This document shows positions 1-7,510 of a DNA stretch of 15,815 bases, in pieces. The notes beneath the pieces were generated by a model, which did not search any database, had not been told where the DNA came from, and saw nothing but the letters and a program-made list of their open reading frames with translations. This DNA is from a bacterium (GTDB taxonomy: Bacteria; Zhuqueibacterota; Zhuqueibacteria; Residuimicrobiales; Residuimicrobiaceae): the NCBI GenBank assembly GCA_012523655.1, contig JAAYTV010000359.1, positions 1-15,815 on the forward strand. The letters run 5' to 3'. The stretch's first letter is position 1; each line of letters begins with the position of its first letter. Position numbers and translations under genes: made by a program.

Positions 1-1
1 A

Positions 2-526
2 CGCCTGAGCGGAGAGGGCGGTCAAGGGCTGGTGCTGGCAGGCAAAATCTTGGCAGAGGCGGCAGCCATTTATGACAACCTCAATGCGACGCAGAGCCAA
101 TCCTACGGGCCGGAAGCGCGCGGCGGCGCCAGCCGGTCGGAGGTCATTCTCTCTGACGAAGACATCGATTACCCAAAGGCAGTGCATATTGATCTGCTAC
201 TGGCTCTGACTCAAGAGTCTTGCGACCGCTATGCGACAGATTTGAAACCCAACGGCATTTTGCTGGTGGATCAGGATGCTGTGCTGACCACCCCTGAGGG
301 CTCGTTCAAGGTGTACCGGGTGCCGATTCTCCAACTGGCCAGGGACCGTGTCGGGCGGGCATTGGTGGCCAACATCGTCGCTTTGGGATTGATCGCCGGC
401 ATCGCCAACATCGTCTCTGAAAAGGCGTTGCGCCAGGCCATTGAAGCGCGCGTGCCAAAAGGCACCGAAGAGCTTAATCTTAAAGCTTTTGAGGTTGGTC
501 TCGAGCACGCAAAAACGCTGAGATAA
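2..526 (+). CDS. korC: 2-oxoacid:ferredoxin oxidoreductase, gamma subunit (KorC-like), 5' partial
   Basis: The open frame enters from the left edge, so the true start lies outside the window; about 174 residues are visible and the stop is TAA at 524-526. The visible start contains the GEGGQG-x-LAGKIL signature of the gamma (catalytic-gamma) domain of pyruvate/2-oxoglutarate:ferredoxin oxidoreductases, followed by SYGPEARGGASRSEV, another hallmark of the family. The domain normally is about 180 residues, so only a few N-terminal residues seem to be missing. In this family the subunit works with alpha and beta subunits to decarboxylate a 2-oxoacid oxidatively, form an acyl-CoA and reduce ferredoxin in the cytoplasm. 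The SYGPEARGG form and the stand-alone gamma gene resemble 2-oxoglutarate enzymes (KorC) most, but substrate cannot be decided without the alpha and beta genes, which should lie just upstream. Confidence 0.88.
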   Translation, partial: RLSGEGGQGLVLAGKILAEAAAIYDNLNATQSQSYGPEARGGASRSEVILSDEDIDYPKAVHIDLLLALTQESCDRYATDLKPNGILLVDQDAVLTTPEGSFKVYRVPILQLARDRVGRALVANIVALGLIAGIANIVSEKALRQAIEARVPKGTEELNLKAFEVGLEHAKTLR

Positions 527-612
527 TGACCCACAGGCAATGGGGTGAAGACGTTTTCCCAGCAACCTGATCTACGTCTCAATATGGAATAGTAGTTAAG
601 AGAGTGACACGT

Positions 613-1041
613 ATGCAGCAGACATTGGCCATATTCAAGCCGGATTGTATACAGAACAAAGCGTTAGGACAGGTGCTGGCCCGCATTGAAGCAGCGGATT
701 TTCACATCAAGGCGCTGCGCATGATGCGCTTGACCAAGCCGATGGCGCGCACTTTTTATTTCATCCACAAGGGCAAACCCTTTTACGACGACTTGGTGTC
801 CTTTATGATCGAGGGGCCGGTGGTGGTGGCTGTGCTGGAGAAAGAGGATGCGGTGCAAGCCTGGCGCAGCTTAATGGGGGCGACTGATCCCAGCAAGGCG
901 GAGCCGGGCACTATCCGTCGCGATTTTGGTTCCAGCGTCTCCCGGAACACAGTCCACGGCTCGGATTCTGCGGAGAACGCCCGGCGGGAGATCGATTTCT
1001 TCTTCAGCCGCTGGGAATGGGCTGCTGAAGGCTATGAATAA
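613..1041 (+). CDS. ndk: Nucleoside diphosphate kinase
   Basis: This enzyme moves the gamma-phosphate of ATP to other nucleoside diphosphates through a phosphohistidine intermediate, balancing NTP and dNTP pools. The 142 residues match the usual 141-143 of bacterial Ndk. Visible hallmarks are the early FKPD (K9), the RPFY-like KPFYDDLVSFM helix, the MGATDPSKAEPGTIR nucleotide-binding segment, and NTVHGSDS with the catalytic histidine at H115. A GTG at 604 is in frame, but the ribosome-binding site AAGAGAG at 599-605 overlaps it and is well placed for ATG 613, so 613 is chosen. The gene follows the oxidoreductase gene after an 86-bp gap and precedes an AT-rich gap, so it may be a short unit of its own. 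It looks intact and ordinary. Confidence 0.95.
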   Translation: MQQTLAIFKPDCIQNKALGQVLARIEAADFHIKALRMMRLTKPMARTFYFIHKGKPFYDDLVSFMIEGPVVVAVLEKEDAVQAWRSLMGATDPSKAEPGTIRRDFGSSVSRNTVHGSDSAENARREIDFFFSRWEWAAEGYE

Positions 1042-1119
1042 AATTCAATTTTTACAATTTTTATCTTGATTATTAAACAACATATATGTAATTTTATCCT
1101 TATTTCTGAACAAGGCTCT
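1042..1119 (+). promoter_or_regulatory. AT-rich gap with candidate promoter for the DUF177-rpmF-fab block
   Basis: This gap is very AT-rich compared with the flanking genes. A TTGATT at 1066-1071 and TAATTT at 1089-1094 are 17 bp apart and could serve as -35 and -10 boxes, though the -10 match is weak (3 of 6). No hairpin terminator for ndk is visible. The base composition is the stronger evidence; the exact boxes are uncertain. Confidence 0.35.
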
Positions 1120-1620
1120 ATGTTCAAACTCTATATCGCCAACCTTCAGGACGGCGTTCACACGCAAGAGTACACCATCAAGCCGGCCGAATTGAATCTG
1201 CTGGATGAGGGGCTCTTTGGACAGGACCTGCTGATCCGGCTGGAGATCGAAAAGGTCGGCCGCAACATCTTCATCGCCGCCAAGTTAACCGCTCCGCTGT
1301 CCCTGATCTGCGATCGCTGTGCCGAGCCTTATACCTGGTTGTTGGATGAGGCCTACCGGATGCTGTTCACCAGCGATCCGGACATGGCCAATGACGAGGA
1401 TGAGAGCACTTTTCTCATTCAGGACACGGCTGATGAAATCGACCTGACCGATCCGCTGCGGGAGACAGCGTTGTTGGCCGTGCCGCTCAAGCGACTTTGC
1501 CGGCAGGAGTGTCTGGGATTGTGCAGCCGTTGCGGAGCGAATTTGAACACAGAGCCCTGTTCCTGCAAACGGGAGCAGACTGATCCCAGATGGGAACAAT
1601 TAAAATCACTATTGAATTAG
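1120..1620 (+). CDS. YceD/DUF177 family protein
   Basis: This is a 166-residue protein of the DUF177 (YceD) family, almost always encoded directly before rpmF as here. The family has been linked to 23S rRNA accumulation and to ribosome/lipid gene co-expression, but its molecular role is not settled. Sequence signs are the ICDRCAEPY segment (CxxC), a conserved acidic stretch with EIDLTDPLRE, and a C-terminal cysteine cluster, RQECLGLCSRCG...CSC, which looks like a metal-binding knuckle. An open frame extends upstream to 1066, but that part translates AT-rich promoter-like DNA, and homologues usually begin near MFKLYIANL; ATG 1120 with a weak CAAGG site at 1111-1115 is therefore preferred. The gene ends 12 bp before rpmF, so the two are likely co-transcribed. 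Confidence 0.85.
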   Translation: MFKLYIANLQDGVHTQEYTIKPAELNLLDEGLFGQDLLIRLEIEKVGRNIFIAAKLTAPLSLICDRCAEPYTWLLDEAYRMLFTSDPDMANDEDESTFLIQDTADEIDLTDPLRETALLAVPLKRLCRQECLGLCSRCGANLNTEPCSCKREQTDPRWEQLKSLLN

Positions 1621-1632
1621 TAAGAGGACGAA

Positions 1633-1815
1633 ATGCCACTACCAAAGAGACGTCATTCGCGCACCAGGCGAGATAAACGCCGTGCCAATTGGAAGGCCGC
1701 TACCCCCACCGTGGTAGAATGCTCCAATTGCCATCAGCCCAAACTGCCTCATCGAGCATGTCCGAATTGTGGGTATTATAAAAGTCGTTCGGTTTTTCTG
1801 CCAAAAGAATCTTGA
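1633..1815 (+). CDS. rpmF: 50S ribosomal protein L32
   Basis: The product is the 60-residue small ribosomal protein L32 of the large subunit. It opens with the family signature MPLPKRRHSRTRRDKRR and has a zinc-ribbon of four cysteines, C30-x2-C33 and C43-x2-C46, so this is the cysteine-containing (zinc-binding, C+) form. A good ribosome-binding site, AAGAGGA at 1622-1628, precedes the ATG. The DUF177-rpmF-plsX order is conserved across many bacteria and links ribosome synthesis to membrane lipid synthesis. Confidence 0.97.
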   Translation: MPLPKRRHSRTRRDKRRANWKAATPTVVECSNCHQPKLPHRACPNCGYYKSRSVFLPKES

Positions 1816-1831
1816 GACGCTTTTCCCACCA

Positions 1832-1861
1832 TTGATTCATAATCGTTTCATGGCTTAGCAT
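1832..1861 (+). promoter_or_regulatory. Possible internal promoter before plsX
   Basis: In the 79-bp gap between rpmF and plsX, TTGATT (1832-1837) and TAGCAT (1856-1861) are 18 bp apart and each match 4 of 6 consensus bases. It would allow the lipid genes to be transcribed apart from rpmF. The evidence is only the weak box pair and the unusually long gap. Confidence 0.25.
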
Positions 1862-1894
1862 ATCCCAAACACGGATGATAATCCGGAGAGCAAA

Positions 1895-2920
1895 GTGGTA
1901 AAAATTGCTTTAGACGCAATGGGGGGCGATAATGCCCCTCACGATGTCGTACACGGTGGGATCGAAGCGGCCCGGTTGAGCAAGTCTCGTTTCGAGGTGG
2001 TGCTGGTGGGCGAGGAGCAGGTGATTCGCAAGGAGATGGCGCGCCATTTCCGCATTCAGGACCTGCCCATTTCGGTGGTGCATGCTTCAGAGACCATTCA
2101 CATGGATGAGGAACCGGTGATCGCCGTCAAGCAGAAGAAAGATTCTTCTATGGCTGTGGCCATGACGCTGCAGAAGAAGGGTAAAGTGGCAGCGGTGGTC
2201 AGTGCGGGCAACACCGGCGCTCTGATGGCGACTGCTTTGTTCACCCTTAAACGCATGGAGGGCGTGCGGCGTCCGGCCTTGGGAACGATTATGCCTTCGG
2301 AAAACGGCCGCGCCATCTTGTTGGATGTGGGCGCCACGGTGGACTGCCGGCCTGACGATTTGCTGAAATTCGCCATCATGGGCAGCATCTATTTCTCCCA
2401 AATATACAACACGAGCAAACCTCGCGTCGGTCTGCTCAACATTGGTCATGAAGAGATGAAGGGGAACGAACTGACGCAAAAGGCATATGCCCTGCTCTCC
2501 GCAGCGCCGATCCACTTTATCGGCAATGTGGAAGGCGGCGGTATCCTCCATGGAGATGCGGATGTGGTGGTGTGCGACGGTTTCACCGGCAACGCGGTGC
2601 TCAAATTCGGTGAAAGCCTGTTATCCATATTTAAAAGCAGCATCCGCAAATTGACGCGCAAATATATCTTATCTCAGCTCGGCGCTGTTCTGATGAAACC
2701 CACCTTTGACGGTATTCGCAAGCTGTTCGATTACCAGGAATACGGCGGTGCGCCGTTTCTCGGCGTGCAGGGCATCTGCATCAAGGCCCACGGCCGGTCC
2801 ACGCCCAAGGCGATCAAGAATGCAGTGCTGGTTGCCTATAAAATGGCTGCCGGCAATGTTACGCAAAGAATCTCTGATGAAATAAAACACTTGTCTATTG
2901 AGCTGCCGTCAGAGTCTTAA
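1895..2920 (+). CDS. plsX: Phosphate acyltransferase PlsX
   Basis: PlsX converts acyl-ACP and phosphate to acyl-phosphate, the donor used by PlsY to acylate glycerol-3-phosphate at the membrane. The 341 residues are typical in length. Recognisable family segments are the N-terminal IALDAMGGDNAP, the SAGNTGALMA segment near residue 105, GNVEGGGILHGDADVVVCDGF-type residues near 210-225, and GAPFLGV near the C terminus. The start is GTG 1895, well supported by CGGAGAG at 1884-1890. The gene stands between rpmF and fabH as in many bacteria. The next gene starts 135 bp later, after a hairpin-forming spacer, which is longer than the other gaps of the block. Confidence 0.97.
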   Translation: MVKIALDAMGGDNAPHDVVHGGIEAARLSKSRFEVVLVGEEQVIRKEMARHFRIQDLPISVVHASETIHMDEEPVIAVKQKKDSSMAVAMTLQKKGKVAAVVSAGNTGALMATALFTLKRMEGVRRPALGTIMPSENGRAILLDVGATVDCRPDDLLKFAIMGSIYFSQIYNTSKPRVGLLNIGHEEMKGNELTQKAYALLSAAPIHFIGNVEGGGILHGDADVVVCDGFTGNAVLKFGESLLSIFKSSIRKLTRKYILSQLGAVLMKPTFDGIRKLFDYQEYGGAPFLGVQGICIKAHGRSTPKAIKNAVLVAYKMAAGNVTQRISDEIKHLSIELPSES

Positions 2921-2981
2921 CAAGTCTGTGTTGGTCCGGGATCCATCCACCCCTGCTTGAGTGAACCGCCTTTGCCTCTTC

Positions 2982-3012
2982 CGCCGGCTTTCGCACTGCG
3001 CAAGCGGCGTTT
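2982..3012 (+). other. Imperfect hairpin in the plsX-fabH spacer
   Basis: CGCC (2982-2985) pairs with GGCG (3006-3009), GCTT (2987-2990) with AAGC (3002-3005), and CGC (2992-2994) with GCG (2998-3000), around an ACT loop, with one bulged G and one T/C mismatch. Only TTT follows, so it is at best a weak terminator or an RNA structure ahead of the fabH ribosome-binding site at 3044-3049. Function is not shown by the sequence. Confidence 0.4.
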
Positions 3013-3055
3013 CAGGGATGGGCGGAGTATCGAGTTGAGAAGCAGGAGGTTTGTT

Positions 3056-4045
3056 TTGGCTGTGACACCGCATTCCATGATCATCGGAACCGGCGCCGCG
3101 ATTCCCAGCCGGGTGTTGACCAATCACGACCTGGAAAAAATGGTGGACACCAGCGACGCTTGGATTCGTGAGCGCACCGGTATGGAAGAGCGCCGCCTGA
3201 TCGAAGAGGGTCGGTTCACATCGGACCTGTGCACGGACGCCGCTCGGATGGCTTTGGCTGATGCAGGGCTGCAGGCTGTGGATCTGGATCTGATCATCGT
3301 GGCCACGGTTTCCGGCGATGTGGGCTTTCCGGCAACGGCCTGCTATGTGCAAAAAAATATCGGCGCGATCAATGCCGCGGCCTTTGATGTTTCCGCCGCC
3401 TGCTCTGGCTTTCTCTACGGTTTGTCCATAGCCGATGCGTTCATCGGCGCTGCCACCTGTCGCAACGTATTGGTTATCGGCGGTGAAACGCTGTCGCGGA
3501 TGACCGACTATTCTGACCGCAATACTTGTGTGCTTTTCGGAGACGGCGCCGGTGCTGTGGTGGTGACGCCGTCCGACGGCCGGGCCGGTCTTCTGGCGAC
3601 CCTGATCGGCTCCGACGGCCGGTATACAGACCTCCTATGTGTGCCGGGATTCGGCACCAAAAACCCACCCTCTCTTGAATCCGTTAAAGCCGGATACCAG
3701 TTCATCAAAATGGAAGGCCGGGAGGTGTTCAAACAGGCGGTCACCGCCATGGGCGAAGCAGCGACGAGAATTCTACAGCAGGCCGGACTGACTTCCGATC
3801 AGGTTGATCTGCTGATTCCACATCAGGCGAACTTGCGCATCATCGAGGCAACCGCCAAAAAGATCAGTATTCCGATGCAACGGGTCTTTATCAATCTGGC
3901 CAAATACGGCAACACCTCCGCGGCTTCGATTCCCATTGCACTGGATGAAGCAAGACGTCTGGGCCGGCTGAGCCAGGGGCAGGTCGCGGTGATGGTTGCA
4001 TTCGGCGGGGGATTGACATGGGCTTCAGCGGCGGTTCGCTTCTAA
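3056..4045 (+). CDS. fabH: 3-oxoacyl-ACP synthase III (initiating condensing enzyme)
   Basis: FabH joins acetyl-CoA (or another short acyl-CoA) with malonyl-ACP to start type II fatty acid synthesis. The catalytic triad is in place: C116 in SAACSGF, H256 in PHQAN and N286 in YGNTS, with the same 30-residue His-Asn spacing as in E. coli FabH. The N terminus MIIGTGAAIPSRVLTN and the VDTSDAWI-x-ERTG motif are typical. The frame is open up to 2957, but that part does not look like FabH. AGGAGG at 3044-3049 lies 6 bases before TTG 3056, giving 329 residues, which is the usual length; GTG 3062 or ATG 3077 are alternatives. The gene stands in order with fabD and fabG. Confidence 0.96.
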   Translation: MAVTPHSMIIGTGAAIPSRVLTNHDLEKMVDTSDAWIRERTGMEERRLIEEGRFTSDLCTDAARMALADAGLQAVDLDLIIVATVSGDVGFPATACYVQKNIGAINAAAFDVSAACSGFLYGLSIADAFIGAATCRNVLVIGGETLSRMTDYSDRNTCVLFGDGAGAVVVTPSDGRAGLLATLIGSDGRYTDLLCVPGFGTKNPPSLESVKAGYQFIKMEGREVFKQAVTAMGEAATRILQQAGLTSDQVDLLIPHQANLRIIEATAKKISIPMQRVFINLAKYGNTSAASIPIALDEARRLGRLSQGQVAVMVAFGGGLTWASAAVRF

Positions 4046-4048
4046 CCA

Positions 4049-4076
4049 TGAGCTGTTCATCACGAAAGGCAGCTCA
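4049..4076 (+). repeat. 7-bp inverted repeat after fabH
   Basis: TGAGCTG (4049-4055) and CAGCTCA (4070-4076) are perfect complements around a 14-base loop, beginning 4 bases after the fabH stop. No T-run follows, so it is not a standard terminator. It may be an mRNA structure between fabH and fabD, or chance. Confidence 0.3.
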
Positions 4077-4139
4077 ACCGGTTCAACAGAGGTTCTATGT
4101 CATCCAAGCGGCCAACCTTTCAGAGCATATGGGGAGGAT

Positions 4140-5069
4140 GTGAATAAACGGGCCTTTTTATTTCCCGGACAGGGGTCGCAGAGCGTCGGCATGGGGCAGG
4201 ATATCTTTGCCGCCTGTGAGAGCGTCCGTTCATTGTATCAACGGGCAGAGGAAATACTCGGTTTTGATCTGGCAAAGATCAGTTTTTCCGGGCCCGAAGA
4301 GCTGTTGCGCCAGACCCGCTATACGCAGCCCGCACTTTATGTGCACAGCTATGCGTTGTATACGCTGTTGCGGGATCGGGGAGTGCAGGCGCAAGCTGTG
4401 GCCGGCCATAGCCTCGGCGAGTTGACGGCGCTTGCGGCTGCAGGTGCGTGGGATTTTGAACAGGGGCTGCGTGTTGTGCATCTTCGCGCCGAGTTGATGC
4501 AATCAAGCGGCGAACGCTACCCCGGCGCCATGGCCGCAATCCTCGGTTTGGAGGTTCATCGCGTCGAAGAGTTGTGTGCCGGGATCGAGGCGGAGTTTCC
4601 GGTGGTGCCGTCCAACTACAATGCGCCGGATCAGGTGGTGATCTCCGGGCCCCAGGCTGGGGTGGAGGCCGCCATGGCCCTGGCGCTGCGGGCCGGCGCC
4701 AAACGCGCTTTGGCGCTCAAGGTGAGCGCGGCTTTTCATTCGCCCCTGATGGAGCCGATCAAGCGTGAATGGGCCCAGGTTTTGACAAGAGTGACCATTC
4801 ATCCACCGACGCTGCCGGTTTATTGCAACGTCACTGCGCAGCCGGTTCAGGATCCGGAGCAGCTCAGATATTTATTGGCAGAGCAGCTGGTGCGGCCGGT
4901 GCAATGGATGGGTTCTATTGAATCCATGCTCAACGATGGGATAAGCGATTTTGTAGAAATCGGCAGCGGCACGGTGCTGAGCGCGCTGGTGCGCAAGATC
5001 AACCGGCAGTGCCGGATCGATCATGCCTCTGGAATGGCGGACCTGGACGTTTTGGGAGGCAAGGCCTGA
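4140..5069 (+). CDS. fabD: Malonyl-CoA:ACP transacylase
   Basis: FabD loads malonyl groups from CoA onto acyl carrier protein. The 309 residues have the usual start RAFLFPGQGSQSVGMG, the nucleophile serine S91 in GHSLGE, the substrate-binding arginine in the LRAELMQ segment, and the catalytic histidine H200 in AAFHSPLM, matching the E. coli S92/H201 layout. The start is GTG 4140. Its ribosome-binding site, GGGGAGG at 4131-4137, lies only 2 bases away, an unusually short gap; an out-of-frame ATG-TGA overlaps this start at 4138-4143. Homology strongly fixes the start all the same. The gene follows fabH after 94 bp and precedes fabG by 39 bp. Confidence 0.96.
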   Translation: MNKRAFLFPGQGSQSVGMGQDIFAACESVRSLYQRAEEILGFDLAKISFSGPEELLRQTRYTQPALYVHSYALYTLLRDRGVQAQAVAGHSLGELTALAAAGAWDFEQGLRVVHLRAELMQSSGERYPGAMAAILGLEVHRVEELCAGIEAEFPVVPSNYNAPDQVVISGPQAGVEAAMALALRAGAKRALALKVSAAFHSPLMEPIKREWAQVLTRVTIHPPTLPVYCNVTAQPVQDPEQLRYLLAEQLVRPVQWMGSIESMLNDGISDFVEIGSGTVLSALVRKINRQCRIDHASGMADLDVLGGKA

Positions 5070-5108
5070 CCGGGATCTTGCCGGACGGAAAACCGGGAGA
5101 GAAAAAAT

Positions 5109-5852
5109 TTGTTGATCCTTGAAAATAAAACTGCTATTGTAACAGGGGGAGGCCGCGGAATCGGGCGGGCGTGCAGTTTGAAACTGGCGCAGGCCGGCGC
5201 CCGGCTGGTCGTGGCCGATATGGATGTGCGAAGCGCGGAGGAGACGGCCGGTGAGATTCGCCGGTTGAATCGGCAGGCGATCGCCCTGTCCATCGACGTC
5301 AGCAAACAGGGAGATGCAGAACGGCTCGCGGCTGAAACCCTTCAGCACTTCGGCCGCATCGACATTCTGGTGAACAACGCGGGCATCGCGCGGGACAATC
5401 TGCTGCTGCGTATGGATGAGAAAGAGTGGAGTACGGTTCTCACGGTCAACCTCACCGGCGTGTATCACTGCATGAAAGCCGTGACCCGGCCCATGATCAA
5501 ACAGCGCAGCGGGAAAATCATCAACATGGCCTCAGTGGTCGGATTAATGGGAAATGCCGGACAGGCCAATTATGCGGCTTCCAAAGCCGGCGTCATCGGA
5601 CTGACCAAATCGGCGGCCAAAGAACTCGGCTCCCGCAACATTCAGATCAACGCCGTGGCGCCGGGCTACATCGACACCGAGATGACCCGGAACCTTCCGC
5701 AGGCGGCCCGGGATGCGTTTTTGAAGCTGATCCCGCTGGAGCGGGCCGGCACTCCGGACGAGGTGGCCGATATCGTGCTGTTTCTCGCCGGTCCGTCCTC
5801 CGATTACATCACCGGTCAGGTGATACAGGTGGACGGCGGCATGGTTATGTAA
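5109..5852 (+). CDS. fabG: 3-oxoacyl-ACP reductase
   Basis: FabG is the NADPH-dependent reductase that turns 3-oxoacyl-ACP into 3-hydroxyacyl-ACP in each elongation round. It is a classical short-chain dehydrogenase of 247 residues: cofactor motif TGGGRGIG near residues 12-19, NNAG near 90, and the catalytic set S142, Y155 and K159 in the YAASK motif. The C terminus with ITGQVIQVDGGM is typical of FabG. The start is TTG: GGGAGAG at 5095-5101 is 7 bases before TTG 5109, and a second TTG follows directly at 5112. The position between fabD and acpP supports FabG over other short-chain dehydrogenases. Confidence 0.96.
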   Translation: MLILENKTAIVTGGGRGIGRACSLKLAQAGARLVVADMDVRSAEETAGEIRRLNRQAIALSIDVSKQGDAERLAAETLQHFGRIDILVNNAGIARDNLLLRMDEKEWSTVLTVNLTGVYHCMKAVTRPMIKQRSGKIINMASVVGLMGNAGQANYAASKAGVIGLTKSAAKELGSRNIQINAVAPGYIDTEMTRNLPQAARDAFLKLIPLERAGTPDEVADIVLFLAGPSSDYITGQVIQVDGGMVM

Positions 5853-5904
5853 GAACGAAAACAATCATTTCAACAGGCCTAAATTAAACGAGGAGGTTAC
5901 TCTC

Positions 5905-6144
5905 ATGGCTCTTGAAGATCGGGTAAAAAAGATCATCGTCGATCAACTGGGCGTCGATGAAAAAGAAGTCACACCGGAAGCATCCTTTATTGATGATCTG
6001 GGCGCGGATTCTTTGGATACGGTCGAACTGGTGATGGCGTTTGAGGAGGAGTTCGGCATCGAAATCCCCGACAGCGAAGCGGAAAAAATGGCTTCGGTCG
6101 GTGATGCGCTCAAATACCTGAAAGAAAAGTTGGGCGACAATTAA
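5905..6144 (+). CDS. acpP: Acyl carrier protein
   Basis: AcpP carries growing acyl chains on a 4'-phosphopantetheine arm. The 79-residue acidic protein has the attachment serine S36 in GADSLDTVELVMAFEEEF, the most diagnostic stretch of the family. It has an ATG start and a perfect AGGAGG ribosome-binding site (5891-5896) at 8 bases, in contrast to the GTG/TTG starts of plsX, fabH, fabD and fabG. Together with the hairpin terminator just downstream, this suggests strong expression relative to its neighbours, as expected for an abundant protein. Confidence 0.98.
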   Translation: MALEDRVKKIIVDQLGVDEKEVTPEASFIDDLGADSLDTVELVMAFEEEFGIEIPDSEAEKMASVGDALKYLKEKLGDN

Positions 6145-6165
6145 CATTTGTTTGTAAACAGACAG

Positions 6166-6202
6166 GGGCTTTGGCATAAGGCGACTTTGCCAAAGCCCTT
6201 TT
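6166..6202 (+). terminator. Intrinsic (probably partial) terminator between acpP and fabF
   Basis: GGGCTTTGGC (6166-6175) and GCCAAAGCCC (6189-6198) form a perfect 10-bp stem with a 13-base loop, followed by four T (6199-6202). The T-run is short, so some read-through into fabF is likely. It starts 21 bases after the acpP stop and ends about 50 bases before the fabF start, so it can set the acpP:fabF transcript ratio. Confidence 0.75.
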
Positions 6203-6253
6203 GTCGTAACACAGCGGCCGAACGCCGTGTTGATTTTGCCAACGAGGGAGGGT

Positions 6254-7498
6254 ATGGAACCCAAACGCGTCGTGGTGACAGGCATGGGGGTCGTCACTTC
6301 ACTGGGACTGAGTGTGGAAGAGCTATGGACCAACCTGAGGGCCGGCCGGAACGGCATTTCAGCGATCACACAATTCAATGCCGACGGTTATGCCACCCGG
6401 TTCGCCGGTGAGATTCGCGATCTGGAGGTCGAACGTTTTCTGGATCGCAAGGAAGCCCGGCGCATGGACCGCTTTACCCAACTGGCTATGATCGCTGCGC
6501 AGGGCGCGGTGAACGATTCAGGCATCCGCTGGGACCAGGTGGATCGGGAGCAATACGGTGTGGTGGTCGGCTCCGGCATCGGCGGCATGCAGGTGTTTGA
6601 AAAAGAGTGCCGGGTTCTGTTCGAAAAAGGACCAGACCGCATCAGTCCGTTTCTCATCCCCATGTTGATTCCGGACATTGCCGCCGGCCGCATCGCCATC
6701 GAGTACGGGCTTAAAGGCCTTAACTATGCGACGGTTTCCGCATGCGCCACCTCTGCCCATGCGCTGGTTGCTGCCTGGAACCACATCCGCTTCGGCGATG
6801 CATTGGGCATTCTCGCCGGCGGCGGTGAAGCGCCGATAACGCCCATCGCAGTGGCGGCTTTCAACGCTCTGCGCGCCCTGTCCACGCGCAACGACGATCC
6901 GGAACATGCCAGCCGGCCCTTTGACTTGCACCGCGACGGCTTTGTGATGGCGGAAGGGAGCGGCGTGCTGCTCTTGGAGGAGCTGGAACATGCGCGCCGG
7001 CGTGGGGCTAAAATCCACGCAGAGATCGTCGGCGCCGGCATGACCGCGGACGCCTTTCACATCACCGCGCCCGACAGCGACGGCGACGGCGCCAGCCGTT
7101 CCATGCGAATCGCGCTGCGCCACGCAGGCATTCAGCCGGAACAGATCGAATACATCAATGCCCACGGCACCTCAACCCCTTTGAACGACAAGACCGAAAC
7201 CCTGGCCATTAAAAAAGTGTTCGGCAGCCATGCCCATCGTCTGGCGGTCAGCTCCACCAAATCTATGCTGGGGCACCTGCTCGGCGCCTCCGGCGCGGTG
7301 GAGGCCATCGCCACCGTGCTGTGCATCGAACAGGCCACGGCACATCCCACCATCAATTATCAAACGCCGGATCCCGAATGCGATCTCAATTATGTGGTGC
7401 ATGGCGCTCAACCGCTGGACATCACCTATGCTCTTTCCAATTCGTTCGGCTTCGGCGGCCATAACGTCAGCCTGATCTTTAAAAAATATTGCGAATAG
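6254..7498 (+). CDS. fabF: 3-oxoacyl-ACP synthase II
   Basis: FabF is the elongating condensing enzyme that adds malonyl-ACP units to acyl-ACP. The Cys-His-His triad is complete: C164 in VSACATSAH, H304 in NAHGTSTPLND and H341 in SMLGHLLGASG, only one residue off the E. coli FabF numbering. The C terminus NSFGFGGHN is typical. The frame extends upstream to 6227, but ATG 6254 begins MEPKRVVVTGMG, the family start, and has GAGGGAGG at 6244-6251, giving 414 residues. It follows acpP after a hairpin and runs directly up to rnc. Confidence 0.97.
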   Translation: MEPKRVVVTGMGVVTSLGLSVEELWTNLRAGRNGISAITQFNADGYATRFAGEIRDLEVERFLDRKEARRMDRFTQLAMIAAQGAVNDSGIRWDQVDREQYGVVVGSGIGGMQVFEKECRVLFEKGPDRISPFLIPMLIPDIAAGRIAIEYGLKGLNYATVSACATSAHALVAAWNHIRFGDALGILAGGGEAPITPIAVAAFNALRALSTRNDDPEHASRPFDLHRDGFVMAEGSGVLLLEELEHARRRGAKIHAEIVGAGMTADAFHITAPDSDGDGASRSMRIALRHAGIQPEQIEYINAHGTSTPLNDKTETLAIKKVFGSHAHRLAVSSTKSMLGHLLGASGAVEAIATVLCIEQATAHPTINYQTPDPECDLNYVVHGAQPLDITYALSNSFGFGGHNVSLIFKKYCE

Positions 7499-7510
7499 GT
7501 GTGCGGCATC

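Noticed and set aside
2957..3055. N-terminal extension of fabH from the longest open frame
   Set aside because: The translated extension is proline- and arginine-rich and unlike FabH, and a good ribosome-binding site marks the start at 3056.
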